From: Candidatus Shapirobacteria bacterium UBA2283
Lineage (GTDB): Bacteria > Patescibacteriota > Microgenomatia > UBA12405
DNA: 7,683 nt
Assembly: GCA_002345725.1 (NCBI GenBank)
Contig: DDWP01000055.1
Span: 1-7,683, forward strand
Direction of reading: 5' to 3'
The notes beneath the pieces are model-generated. The model did no database searches. It saw nothing but the letters and a program-made list of their open reading frames with translations, and was not told where the DNA came from. How positions within the stretch are numbered: position 1 is the first letter of the stretch; the number at the start of each line of letters is the position of its first letter. The position numbers and the translations under genes were made by a program. Below are positions 1-4,897 of the stretch, piece by piece.

Positions 1-261
1 ACTGAGAATGATCAATTTTTTAGATTTGAGGAAGGTGAGGGAAAGGTAATCATAGACGAAAATGAGTACTTGGTTTCCGATGGGACAGCAGTAGTGGTAC
101 CAGCTGGATCAAGACACAATGTCATTAATACGTCGAGTACTCAGAAATTAAAACTGTACACGCTTTACTCCCCTCCTCATCACAAAGACAAAATTGTGAG
201 AGCAACAAAAGAAGAGGCTGAGGCCAACGAGGCTGATTTTGATGGGGTAACGACCGAGTAA
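1..261 (+). CDS. cupin-domain protein, C-terminal part (5' end outside window)
   Basis: The reading frame is open from the first base and gives 86 residues ending in TAA, so the gene is cut by the window edge; an internal TTG at 70 is not a credible start. Residues 28-43 match the second cupin motif G(X)5PXG(X)2H(X)3N exactly (G28, P34, G36, H39, N43), with H39 the expected metal ligand. Residues 5-14 (DQFFRFEEGEG region) are the end of the first cupin motif, with Gln5 where many cupins carry the metal-binding Glu. The tail, with YSPPHHKD and an acidic end, resembles small mannose-6-phosphate-isomerase-like cupins, single-domain beta-barrel proteins of about 110-130 residues. The substrate cannot be told from the sequence. 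The family call is confident; the reaction is unknown. Confidence 0.85.
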   Translation, partial: TENDQFFRFEEGEGKVIIDENEYLVSDGTAVVVPAGSRHNVINTSSTQKLKLYTLYSPPHHKDKIVRATKEEAEANEADFDGVTTE

Positions 262-315
262 AAAACTCATATCCGATAATATTCTAATAAACAACTTATT
301 TTTATTGAGTTTTTT
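260..315 (+). terminator. possible AT-rich stem-loop after the cupin gene
   Basis: A perfect 10-bp inverted repeat, AAAAAACTCA at 260-269 and TGAGTTTTTT at 306-315, begins on the cupin stop codon, and the right arm itself ends in a T run. The loop is 36 nt and the stem is mostly A-T, so this is a weak match to an intrinsic terminator. The right arm also overlaps the proposed -35 box (305-310) of the next gene. Confidence 0.35.
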
Positions 316-333
316 GATGCCTTGGTGTAAAAT
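305..333 (+). promoter_or_regulatory. promoter of the RelA/SpoT-type gene, leaderless geometry
   Basis: TTGAGT (305-310) and TAAAAT (328-333) are separated by 17 bp, a good sigma70-type match. The -10 box ends 5 nt before the ATG at 339, so transcription would be expected to begin at or next to the start codon. No Shine-Dalgarno sequence lies between. It is the best -35/-10 pair in the window. Confidence 0.65.
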
Positions 334-338
334 ACCAT

Positions 339-2135
339 ATGTCTACGGAAAAAGAGCTAGGCAATAGAAAGTTTGATGATATAAGAGATATTTCCCCGCT
401 TGTAAGAAGAGCTTATAACTTAGCAGAAAAGGCACATAAAGGTCAACTAAGAAGGTCAGGAGAGCCTTACTTTACTCACTGTGTAGCAGTGGCCAACATC
501 ATATATCACGAATGGGGAATAGAAGATGAAAAATATGTGGCCGCCGCATTGCTACACGACGTTATTGAAGACACTGAAACCACAAAAGAAGAGATTAAGA
601 GAGATTTTGGGGAAGATGTGCTTGAGCTAGTGGAGGGAGTAACTAAGTTAAGTCAGGGAACAGATCAAGAGACATTGTCAAAGGTAATTGACAAAAGCTA
701 TCTTAACCCAGGAGTGGCAGTTGTGAAATTAGCAGACAGACTTCACAACATGAGAACACTTGGGCCAATGAAACCGGAGAAACAGATTGAAAAAGCCCAG
801 GAAACAATGAAAGTATATACCCGATTAGCTGAGTCTTTGGGAATGTGGCAAGTAAAGAGAGAATTGGAAGATTTGTCATTTATGTATCTGGACCCAGAAG
901 GTTATCGCCGAATAAAAGAGCAAATTGATAACGATCCAAGAAACAATCCCCTGTTTATAGCTTATGTAAAAAGTAGCCTAGAGCAATTGATGGCCAGCAA
1001 TGGATTTGTCGGTAAAGTTGAAATAACCAAAAAAGGTTATTGTGAGTCAAAAAAGAAACAAGAGAAAAAAGCTATGAAAGCCGAATGTCGACCGGGAAGT
1101 TTTGAAGGAGTAAAGGATGTCGTTAGCTTCAGGGTAATACTTAATGACACTGCGGACTGTTATGTTTTTCTTCATCAAATACACGAACAGGAAGGAAATC
1201 GAGTAGATTTTGGACAAACTGAACAACAAATTGGTGCTAACAAGGCAACTAACGGCTATCAAGCTCTTTCCACTACGATCGCATACAAACAGGGAATGAC
1301 TGAGATAGCCATGGTAACTCCTGAAATGGAGGAATTTAATAAATGGGGAATAATAAGTTTAATCAAAAAAGGAGAGAAAGACCTAAGTCAATATTCTCTA
1401 AAAATAGTTTTCACACCAACAGGTAGTATCCGCTTTGTACCAAAAGAGGCAACTGCGGCTGACTTGGCTTTGGAAATTGGGCCAGCAGTACTGGCTAATG
1501 GAATTGGAGCAAGATCTAATGGTGAAGAAATGGAACCAATGTCGACAGTGCTTGAGAATGGGGCCGTAGTAGAAGTGATATTGGCCCAGGAGACAAGAAG
1601 AGCCCCAGAGCCAGGGCTAGAAGATTACTGCTCTATGCTACAAACAAGGGCAGCCATAAGAGAAATGAGAATATTAGCCGAGAGAGATGAGCGAATTGAA
1701 CAAGGTAGAGAAATGCTGGAAAAGATATTGTCACCACGAGGATTGGTGGATCTGACAGACATTGAACAGAATAAGTTCAATTCAGTGCTTTATCAACTAG
1801 GATGCGATGGATATGAGGACTTAATGTTTAAAGTTGGAACTGGGTCGATGGATATGGTGATCTTGAACAAGGCATTAGATCAGGCAGGAATAACGAAGAG
1901 GGAGCTAGGAGTTACCACTATAAAGTTAGCTGGGACTGATGGTGAAGGAATATTGAATATGGTTGACACTTGGATAACAAAAAAGAACAAGAATATACAT
2001 CAAATAGCACACAAGAGAAAGGGTAGTCAGTATGAGCTAAGAATAGTTGTTGCGGATCTAACAAGAAGACAAGAAAATGAATTGAGGCGTCTATTGAAAA
2101 GAGATGGGCGATTTGAAGTCAGCTTGGTAGTCTAA
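339..2135 (+). CDS. RelA/SpoT homologue: intact HD hydrolase domain, divergent synthetase domain, TGS and ACT
   Basis: The 598-residue product has the layout of long (p)ppGpp synthetase/hydrolases, which are usually 700-750 residues. Residues about 20-190 form the HD hydrolase domain: H47, H73-D74, E77-D78 and the D133-R-L-H-N137 motif are all present, so Mn-dependent (p)ppGpp hydrolysis is plausible. Residues about 215-345 align with the synthetase fold. D260 (DVVSFR), Y307 (NGYQ) and E322 (TEIAMVT) match catalytic or nucleotide-contacting positions, but the usual NGYQSLH histidine is Ser311, the EVQIRT motif is altered, and the basic GRxK segment and the conserved AAHW segment are not recognisable. 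Residues about 354-419 are a TGS domain (FTPTG at 358-362, NGAVVEVI), followed by a helical region and a C-terminal ACT domain (about 524-598). The zinc-finger/CC region of typical Rel appears missing or shortened. ATG 339 is chosen because the HD domain starts 20 residues later and a promoter abuts it. The likely role is cytosolic control of alarmone level, mainly degradation; residual synthesis is uncertain. Confidence 0.9.
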   Translation: MSTEKELGNRKFDDIRDISPLVRRAYNLAEKAHKGQLRRSGEPYFTHCVAVANIIYHEWGIEDEKYVAAALLHDVIEDTETTKEEIKRDFGEDVLELVEGVTKLSQGTDQETLSKVIDKSYLNPGVAVVKLADRLHNMRTLGPMKPEKQIEKAQETMKVYTRLAESLGMWQVKRELEDLSFMYLDPEGYRRIKEQIDNDPRNNPLFIAYVKSSLEQLMASNGFVGKVEITKKGYCESKKKQEKKAMKAECRPGSFEGVKDVVSFRVILNDTADCYVFLHQIHEQEGNRVDFGQTEQQIGANKATNGYQALSTTIAYKQGMTEIAMVTPEMEEFNKWGIISLIKKGEKDLSQYSLKIVFTPTGSIRFVPKEATAADLALEIGPAVLANGIGARSNGEEMEPMSTVLENGAVVEVILAQETRRAPEPGLEDYCSMLQTRAAIREMRILAERDERIEQGREMLEKILSPRGLVDLTDIEQNKFNSVLYQLGCDGYEDLMFKVGTGSMDMVILNKALDQAGITKRELGVTTIKLAGTDGEGILNMVDTWITKKNKNIHQIAHKRKGSQYELRIVVADLTRRQENELRRLLKRDGRFEVSLVV

Positions 2136-2141
2136 TTTGGA

Positions 2142-2147
2142 TATAAT
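2142..2147 (+). promoter_or_regulatory. isolated TATAAT downstream of the RelA/SpoT-type gene
   Basis: A perfect TATAAT lies 6 nt after the stop codon, but no -35-like hexamer sits at 16-18 bp (TTGAAG at 2113-2118 is 23 bp away). It could start a transcript reading through the hairpin into tRNA-Arg, or be chance in AT-rich DNA. Confidence 0.25.
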
Positions 2148-2180
2148 ATCAACTAAGATAAGTTCCTATAGTTTAATGGA

Positions 2181-2208
2181 CCTGCCTACGCGAAACGCTA
2201 CGGCAAGG
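2181..2208 (+). repeat. palindromic hairpin element, copy 1 (upstream of tRNA-Arg)
   Basis: Arms read, from outside in: CCT (2181-2183) with AGG (2206-2208), GCC (2184-2186) with GGC (2202-2204), opposed unpaired TAC (2187-2189) and TAC (2199-2201), GCG (2190-2192) with CGC (2196-2198), loop AAA; A2205 is a bulge. Copy 2 at 2939-2967 has the same layout with different stem bases. The element is much more GC-rich than its surroundings and is not followed closely by a T run, so a terminator role is not favoured. Confidence 0.7.
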
Positions 2209-2213
2209 CACAG

Positions 2214-2219
2214 TAGAAT
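2214..2219 (+). promoter_or_regulatory. possible -10 box for tRNA-Arg
   Basis: TAGAAT ends 9 nt before the mature tRNA-Arg 5' end. The same hexamer stands 11 nt before tRNA-Ser (3042-3047), so both tRNA genes may use it with a very short 5' leader. No convincing -35 box is seen; the position falls in the hairpin element. Confidence 0.35.
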
Positions 2220-2228
2220 TTTTAATTT

Positions 2229-2302
2229 GTTCTCGTGGCTCAATTGGATAGAGCGTCGGCCTCCGAAGCTGAAGGTTGTGGGTTCAAATCCCACCGAGAA
2301 CA
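2229..2302 (+). tRNA. tRNA-Arg (anticodon CCG)
   Basis: A full cloverleaf can be folded: 7-bp acceptor stem GTTCTCG/CGAGAAC (2229-2235 with 2295-2301), U8, D-stem GCTC/GAGC, anticodon stem TCGGC/GCTGA with one G-T pair, loop CTCCGAA with anticodon CCG at 2263-2265, five-base variable loop AGGTT, and T-arm GTGGG-TTCAAAT-CCCAC. The discriminator is A2302. The next bases are CAA, so CCA is not encoded and must be added by the CCA-adding enzyme. It reads CGG arginine codons. Confidence 0.95.
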
Positions 2303-2331
2303 CAACGTAATGGTTCGAGTATAGTCCGGGG

Positions 2332-2337
2332 TATAAT
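2332..2337 (+). promoter_or_regulatory. -10 box of the Nudix gene, leaderless geometry
   Basis: A perfect TATAAT ends 6 nt before ATG 2344, placing the predicted transcription start on the start codon. The -35 position is weak (AATGGT region, 2309-2314). No ribosome binding site lies between. Confidence 0.55.
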
Positions 2338-2343
2338 AGGAAC

Positions 2344-2865
2344 ATGGCAGAACAGCAGATTCATGAAAACTTGTACTACGACGAGAGATCGGCGGGGGGT
2401 ATTGTATACAGAAAAGAGGGTGACAAAGTACTTTGGTTACTAATAAAAACTTTGGCCAAAAGACAGTCAAATACTCGAGGGCAGGCAGGGATGAGGACAA
2501 TATATAAATTTCCCAAGGGTCATTTAAAAGATAACGAGGTATTAAAACAAGCAGCTTTAAGAGAGGTAGAAGAAGAGGGCCGAATAAAAAGTAAGATAGT
2601 CACCAAGGTAGGATCAAACGATTATATTATCTGGGACAAATTGCAAAAGAGAAAAATAATTAAAAAAGTAACTTTCTTTTTGATGGAATATGCCGAGCAA
2701 AGTAATCTAAAATATTATGATAGTGAAGTAGTGTTGGAGAGAGAATGGTTTGAATTTGATGAAGCGGCACATAAGCTGGCTTTTGATTCGGAAAAGGTAT
2801 TACTCAAAAAAGCCAAGATAAAGCTGGATGAATTGTTAAGAGAAACTCTAAAATCTAAACACTAA
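2344..2865 (+). CDS. Nudix hydrolase with an atypical Nudix box
   Basis: The 173-residue product has the family opening RSAGGIVYR (15-23), strand WLLIK (31-35), KFPKGH (55-60) and a Nudix box at 59-81. G59, E65, R73, E74, E77 and E78 match GX5EX7REUXEEXGU, so the metal-binding glutamates are intact. The box's second glycine is replaced: the end reads REVEEEGRI, with Arg80 at the Gly position. An extra stretch (about 36-53, basic and Gly-rich) separates the early strand from KFPKGH. The FPKGH form resembles Ap4A/NTP-cleaving or RNA-5'-end Nudix enzymes, but the substrate is not decidable. It sits between two tRNA genes, 41 nt after tRNA-Arg, with its own -10 box. ATG 2344 is chosen from that box and from the AGG motif beginning 14 residues later. 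It is presumably cytosolic; no membrane segment is seen. Confidence 0.88.
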   Translation: MAEQQIHENLYYDERSAGGIVYRKEGDKVLWLLIKTLAKRQSNTRGQAGMRTIYKFPKGHLKDNEVLKQAALREVEEEGRIKSKIVTKVGSNDYIIWDKLQKRKIIKKVTFFLMEYAEQSNLKYYDSEVVLEREWFEFDEAAHKLAFDSEKVLLKKAKIKLDELLRETLKSKH

Positions 2866-2875
2866 ATTCTAAAAG
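2848..2875 (+). repeat. heptamer tandem repeat CTAAANN, four units
   Basis: CTAAA recurs at 2848, 2855, 2862 and 2869, an exact 7-nt period, with the remaining two bases varying (AT, CA, TT, AG). The Nudix stop codon (2863-2865) lies inside the third unit, so the repeat encodes the end of the protein and continues into the intergenic DNA. It may arise by slippage; the period does not match the codon frame. Confidence 0.6.
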
Positions 2876-2925
2876 ATTGGATTATTGGAATTTGTAGGTA
2901 TAAATGAGATAATGAGAACGTCTTA

Positions 2926-2938
2926 GAATATGGAGGAG
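2926..2938 (+). repeat. 13-bp direct repeat, copy 1 (displaced tRNA-Ser 5' end)
   Basis: GAATATGGAGGAG is identical to 3053-3065, where it forms the tRNA-Ser upstream flank plus its first seven bases (the acceptor 5' strand). The bases before each copy are also similar (GAACGTCTTA and GAATAGACT), so a longer, partly decayed duplication is possible. The hairpin element starts immediately after this copy. Confidence 0.6.
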
Positions 2939-2967
2939 CCCGCCTACGTCTTTCGACTACGGCAGGG
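2939..2967 (+). repeat. palindromic hairpin element, copy 2 (upstream of tRNA-Ser)
   Basis: It has the same plan as 2181-2208: CCC (2939-2941) with GGG (2965-2967), GCC (2942-2944) with GGC (2961-2963), opposed TAC (2945-2947) and TAC (2958-2960), GTC (2948-2950) with GAC (2955-2957), loop TTTC, bulged A2964. Inner and outer stems differ from copy 1 on both sides in a way that preserves pairing, which supports a selected or recently folded structure. Confidence 0.7.
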
Positions 2968-2979
2968 TAAATCGGATTA

Positions 2980-3024
2980 GTGGTTTCCCCTTTCGGGGAC
3001 ATCCGCTTCGCTCCTGCATTCCAC
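2980..3024 (+). other. GC-rich structured intergenic segment before tRNA-Ser
   Basis: A strong small hairpin, TCCCC (2986-2990) with GGGGA (2995-2999) and loop TTTC, is enclosed by GTGG (2980-2983) and CCAC (3021-3024). The segment is clearly more GC-rich than its surroundings and encodes no plausible protein. It may belong with the hairpin element just upstream as one mobile or repeated unit, or be a structured RNA leader. No known RNA family is recognised. Confidence 0.35.
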
Positions 3025-3041
3025 CCTACACAGTCTGGGGA

Positions 3042-3047
3042 TAGAAT
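3042..3047 (+). promoter_or_regulatory. possible -10 box for tRNA-Ser
   Basis: TAGAAT ends 11 nt before the mature tRNA-Ser, with TTCCAC (3019-3024) at a 17-bp spacing as a weak -35 candidate. It is the same hexamer as before tRNA-Arg. If real, it would also drive the gene that follows the tRNA. Confidence 0.35.
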
Positions 3048-3052
3048 AGACT

Positions 3053-3065
3053 GAATATGGAGGAG
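3053..3065 (+). repeat. 13-bp direct repeat, copy 2 (flank and 5' end of tRNA-Ser)
   Basis: GAATATGGAGGAG is identical to 2926-2938; the repeat-to-repeat distance is 127 bp. The last seven bases are the tRNA acceptor 5' strand. Confidence 0.6.
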
Positions 3066-3146
3066 TCGGATAGTGGTTCATTCCACAGACCTGGAAAGTC
3101 TGCGCTCCACAAGGGCTCGCGAGTTCGAATCTCGCCTCCTCCGCCA
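3059..3146 (+). tRNA. tRNA-Ser (anticodon GGA), CCA encoded
   Basis: This is a class II cloverleaf: acceptor GGAGGAG (3059-3065) with CTCCTCC (3136-3142), D-stem GGA/TCC, anticodon stem CAGAC/GTCTG, loop CTGGAAA with anticodon GGA at 3093-3095, long variable arm with stem GCTC/GGGC (one G-T pair), and T-arm GCGAG-TTCGAAT-CTCGC. The discriminator is G3143 and CCA is encoded at 3144-3146. The long variable arm is the serine identity hallmark; the anticodon reads UCC/UCU codons. A protein gene starts only 4 nt after CCA. A longer open frame from 3073 runs through this tRNA and is spurious there. Confidence 0.95.
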
Positions 3147-3150
3147 AGAA

Positions 3151-4017
3151 ATGGCATTACCAACTATTAATGTAGATATAAAAAGTGAAACTGTAAGCAA
3201 GGCAATTGGATTGATTGCTAAGGCTGGATATGTACTGTACGAACCGTACAGAATCAAAAAGAAGGCCACAGCCGAATCTGAAGCTAAAATAATTAGCACA
3301 AAAACCGAGATAAGAATTTCATCACTGCAACGACAAGCTTTGAACAGAATACTCTCGACAGAAACATTAAGACAAGAGAATATAAACAATTTGACCGGTA
3401 AAGCTTTAAATGAAATTGTTTCTAATGGAAAACAAATTGATAATGCCACTGATGTAGACTGGATAAAGAAATACTTTGGTTTTTCTCAAGATATTTCAAA
3501 TGACGAGATGCAAGATATCTGGTCGAAGATCCTGTCTGGTGAATTAACTAAAAGTGGAAGTTTTTCTTATAAGACAATGGCGATTTTAGCCAATATGAGA
3601 AAGGAGGAAGCAGCTTTATTCTCCGTCGTGTGTCAATATGTAATAAGAGTAGGTCAAAGATTGGTCCCTTTAATATACGAGGATGTTGGGGATAAAATTG
3701 ACAGCGGGTATAACGAAGGCACTTTAAGTTTTGAGAATTTGCAGTTTTTACAATCTTTAGGTTTAATTCATTTTAATGAGGTGGGAGAATATATTTTATC
3801 TTCTCCCTCAAAAGGGATTGTTGTGGGTTGCTCCGAAAAGAAATTTCTAATTTCATCTGAAGTTGATGGGAAAAATGTTTTAAAAGTAGGGAAAGTATTT
3901 TTGACAAAGGAAGGGCAAGAATTATGTACAATTATTAATGAAAAAAGTTCGTTAAATTTGCCAGAAATAATTAAAAACAGATTGGTTACTGAAAATAAAA
4001 CTATCAAAGAGTTATGA
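3151..4017 (+). CDS. DUF2806-like coiled-coil protein directly after tRNA-Ser
   Basis: The frame is open from 3073, but that stretch is tRNA-Ser, so the first usable start is ATG 3151, giving 288 residues. Residues about 35-85 are charged, heptad-like and rich in Lys, Glu, Ala and Arg (likely coiled coil). Residues 101-143 carry the family-like block with DVDW (101-104), FSQDISNDEMQDIW, KILSGE and SGSFSYKT, which I recognise as the conserved core of DUF2806-type proteins. The C-terminal half looks like a mixed alpha/beta domain with no known motif. No signal peptide or membrane helix is visible. Function is unknown. The 4-nt gap after the tRNA CCA end means tRNA 3' processing would release an almost leaderless mRNA; no Shine-Dalgarno sequence is present. 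The gene is more AT-rich than the Nudix and RelA/SpoT-type genes. Its TGA stop is the only TGA stop in the window. Confidence 0.75.
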   Translation: MALPTINVDIKSETVSKAIGLIAKAGYVLYEPYRIKKKATAESEAKIISTKTEIRISSLQRQALNRILSTETLRQENINNLTGKALNEIVSNGKQIDNATDVDWIKKYFGFSQDISNDEMQDIWSKILSGELTKSGSFSYKTMAILANMRKEEAALFSVVCQYVIRVGQRLVPLIYEDVGDKIDSGYNEGTLSFENLQFLQSLGLIHFNEVGEYILSSPSKGIVVGCSEKKFLISSEVDGKNVLKVGKVFLTKEGQELCTIINEKSSLNLPEIIKNRLVTENKTIKEL

Positions 4018-4051
4018 AGATACAAAGGTCCAAGACTCACCTTCTCCCCTC

Positions 4052-4837
4052 ATGAGAAAAAAAATATTTTTTATCAGAAATTACAAGTTTGATCTATTGA
4101 CTGCTTTCTTTGCCTGTATTTCATATTTTGTTTCGTTCAAATATGCCAACAATCCCAAAATAACACTCTTCCTATCTTTCTTGATTACTTTAATTTCTGT
4201 TATTTTTATCGTCGCGTTGCGATTAAGGGATAAAGATTTTTATTTTATTGAACTAACAAAAGACCAAGATAAAAATGATTGGATTGGGAGGGGTACTTTT
4301 GAATATAGAAGAACAAATAAATCATTTTTAATTACGGAAGCTGACCCTGGTTATATTTTTTCAAAGACATTGAATTGGAGCGATTATAAATTCGAGTCTG
4401 AATTCAAAATGCTTAATAAAGGGTTGGGTGTAATCGTCAGAGCTGTAAATCTTTCTGACTATATAATGTTTCAAATTTGTCCAAATGGGATCAGACCACA
4501 TATTAGAATCAACGGAGGATGGCAAATTTGGGAAGCAAAAGAATCTAATTTGGAATTTAAAAGAAAACTTTCTTTTGATAAATGGTATGTGTTTTCTATA
4601 ACATGTGAAAAAGATATTCTTGATATTAAGATAATGGAAAAAAGCAAAAAGATTTTGCTACAAAGGAGCTGGGTTATTCCCCATCAACGTTTTGGGTTTC
4701 CTTTTCCACAACAGGAGAATGATCCAAAACCTCTAGTAATTCACTTTCCCATAAATCTTGATTATGGTACTGTCGGTTTCAGAAATTCAGGAAATGAAAG
4801 AGCATTAATAAAGAATGTACTAATTGAAAAAGTTTAA
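4052..4837 (+). CDS. two-helix membrane protein with LamG/concanavalin-like beta-sandwich domain
   Basis: The 261-residue product has two hydrophobic helices near the N-terminus (about 14-29 and 37-56), a short basic junction, and a soluble domain from about 75 to the end. That domain has the rhythm of LamG/glucanase-type jelly rolls: aromatic-rich strands, LGVIVRAVNLSDYIMFQI (the usual buried core with a (V)RA-x-N-x-SDY turn), a GGWQIW strand, a KWYVFSI strand and a closing YGTVGFRNSG turn. Such domains commonly bind carbohydrate or surface ligands; no catalytic glutamate pair is evident. A location facing outside is plausible. It starts 34 nt after the DUF2806-like stop, with neither a -10 box nor a Shine-Dalgarno sequence before ATG 4052, so it may be co-transcribed with the gene upstream. 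The domain call rests on pattern alone. Confidence 0.65.
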   Translation: MRKKIFFIRNYKFDLLTAFFACISYFVSFKYANNPKITLFLSFLITLISVIFIVALRLRDKDFYFIELTKDQDKNDWIGRGTFEYRRTNKSFLITEADPGYIFSKTLNWSDYKFESEFKMLNKGLGVIVRAVNLSDYIMFQICPNGIRPHIRINGGWQIWEAKESNLEFKRKLSFDKWYVFSITCEKDILDIKIMEKSKKILLQRSWVIPHQRFGFPFPQQENDPKPLVIHFPINLDYGTVGFRNSGNERALIKNVLIEKV

Positions 4838-4849
4838 TTTATAAGGATA

Positions 4850-4880
4850 TGATAGTTCCTGATTTATTTCCCCCTATCAG
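4850..4880 (+). terminator. weak stem-loop between the lectin-like and peptidase-like genes
   Basis: Two mutually exclusive stems are possible: TGATAG (4850-4855) with CTATCA (4874-4879), or CTGAT (4859-4863) with ATCAG (4876-4880), the latter followed by TTTTGTT. Stems are short and loops long, so termination here is only a possibility. Confidence 0.3.
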
Positions 4881-4883
4881 TTT

Positions 4884-4892
4884 TGTTATGAT
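4884..4892 (+). promoter_or_regulatory. extended -10 box of the peptidase-like gene, leaderless geometry
   Basis: TGT precedes TATGAT (4887-4892), an extended -10 arrangement, and the box ends 5 nt before the GTG start at 4898. The -35 region (TTATTT, 4864-4869) is poor, which is tolerated by extended -10 promoters. This spacing supports GTG as the true start. Confidence 0.5.
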
Positions 4893-4897
4893 TTGGA

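Noticed and set aside
1047..1262. 71-codon - strand open frame inside the RelA/SpoT-type gene
   Set aside because: It is antisense to a recognised domain, with no promoter and no family resemblance.
2240..2500. 86-codon open frame on the - strand over tRNA-Arg and the Nudix start
   Set aside because: Its N-terminal part is antisense to the Nudix gene and its C-terminal part is the familiar reverse translation of a tRNA; no domain is recognisable.
2181..2967. The two hairpin elements as a CRISPR array
   Set aside because: Only two diverged copies separated by about 730 bp containing genes; no regular spacers and no cas gene.
3073..3150. N-terminal extension of the DUF2806-like gene (start at 3073)
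   Set aside because: The extension lies inside tRNA-Ser, whose cloverleaf is complete; the residues it would add are a tRNA translation artefact.
4015..4017. TGA at the end of the DUF2806-like gene as a recoded Gly or Trp codon
   Set aside because: Read-through would give a short tail with no family features and overlap the next gene; no other gene in the window has an in-frame TGA, so the standard code fits.
3768..4040. 90-codon - strand open frame at the end of the DUF2806-like gene
   Set aside because: Mostly antisense to a real gene; composition reflects the AT-rich coding strand.
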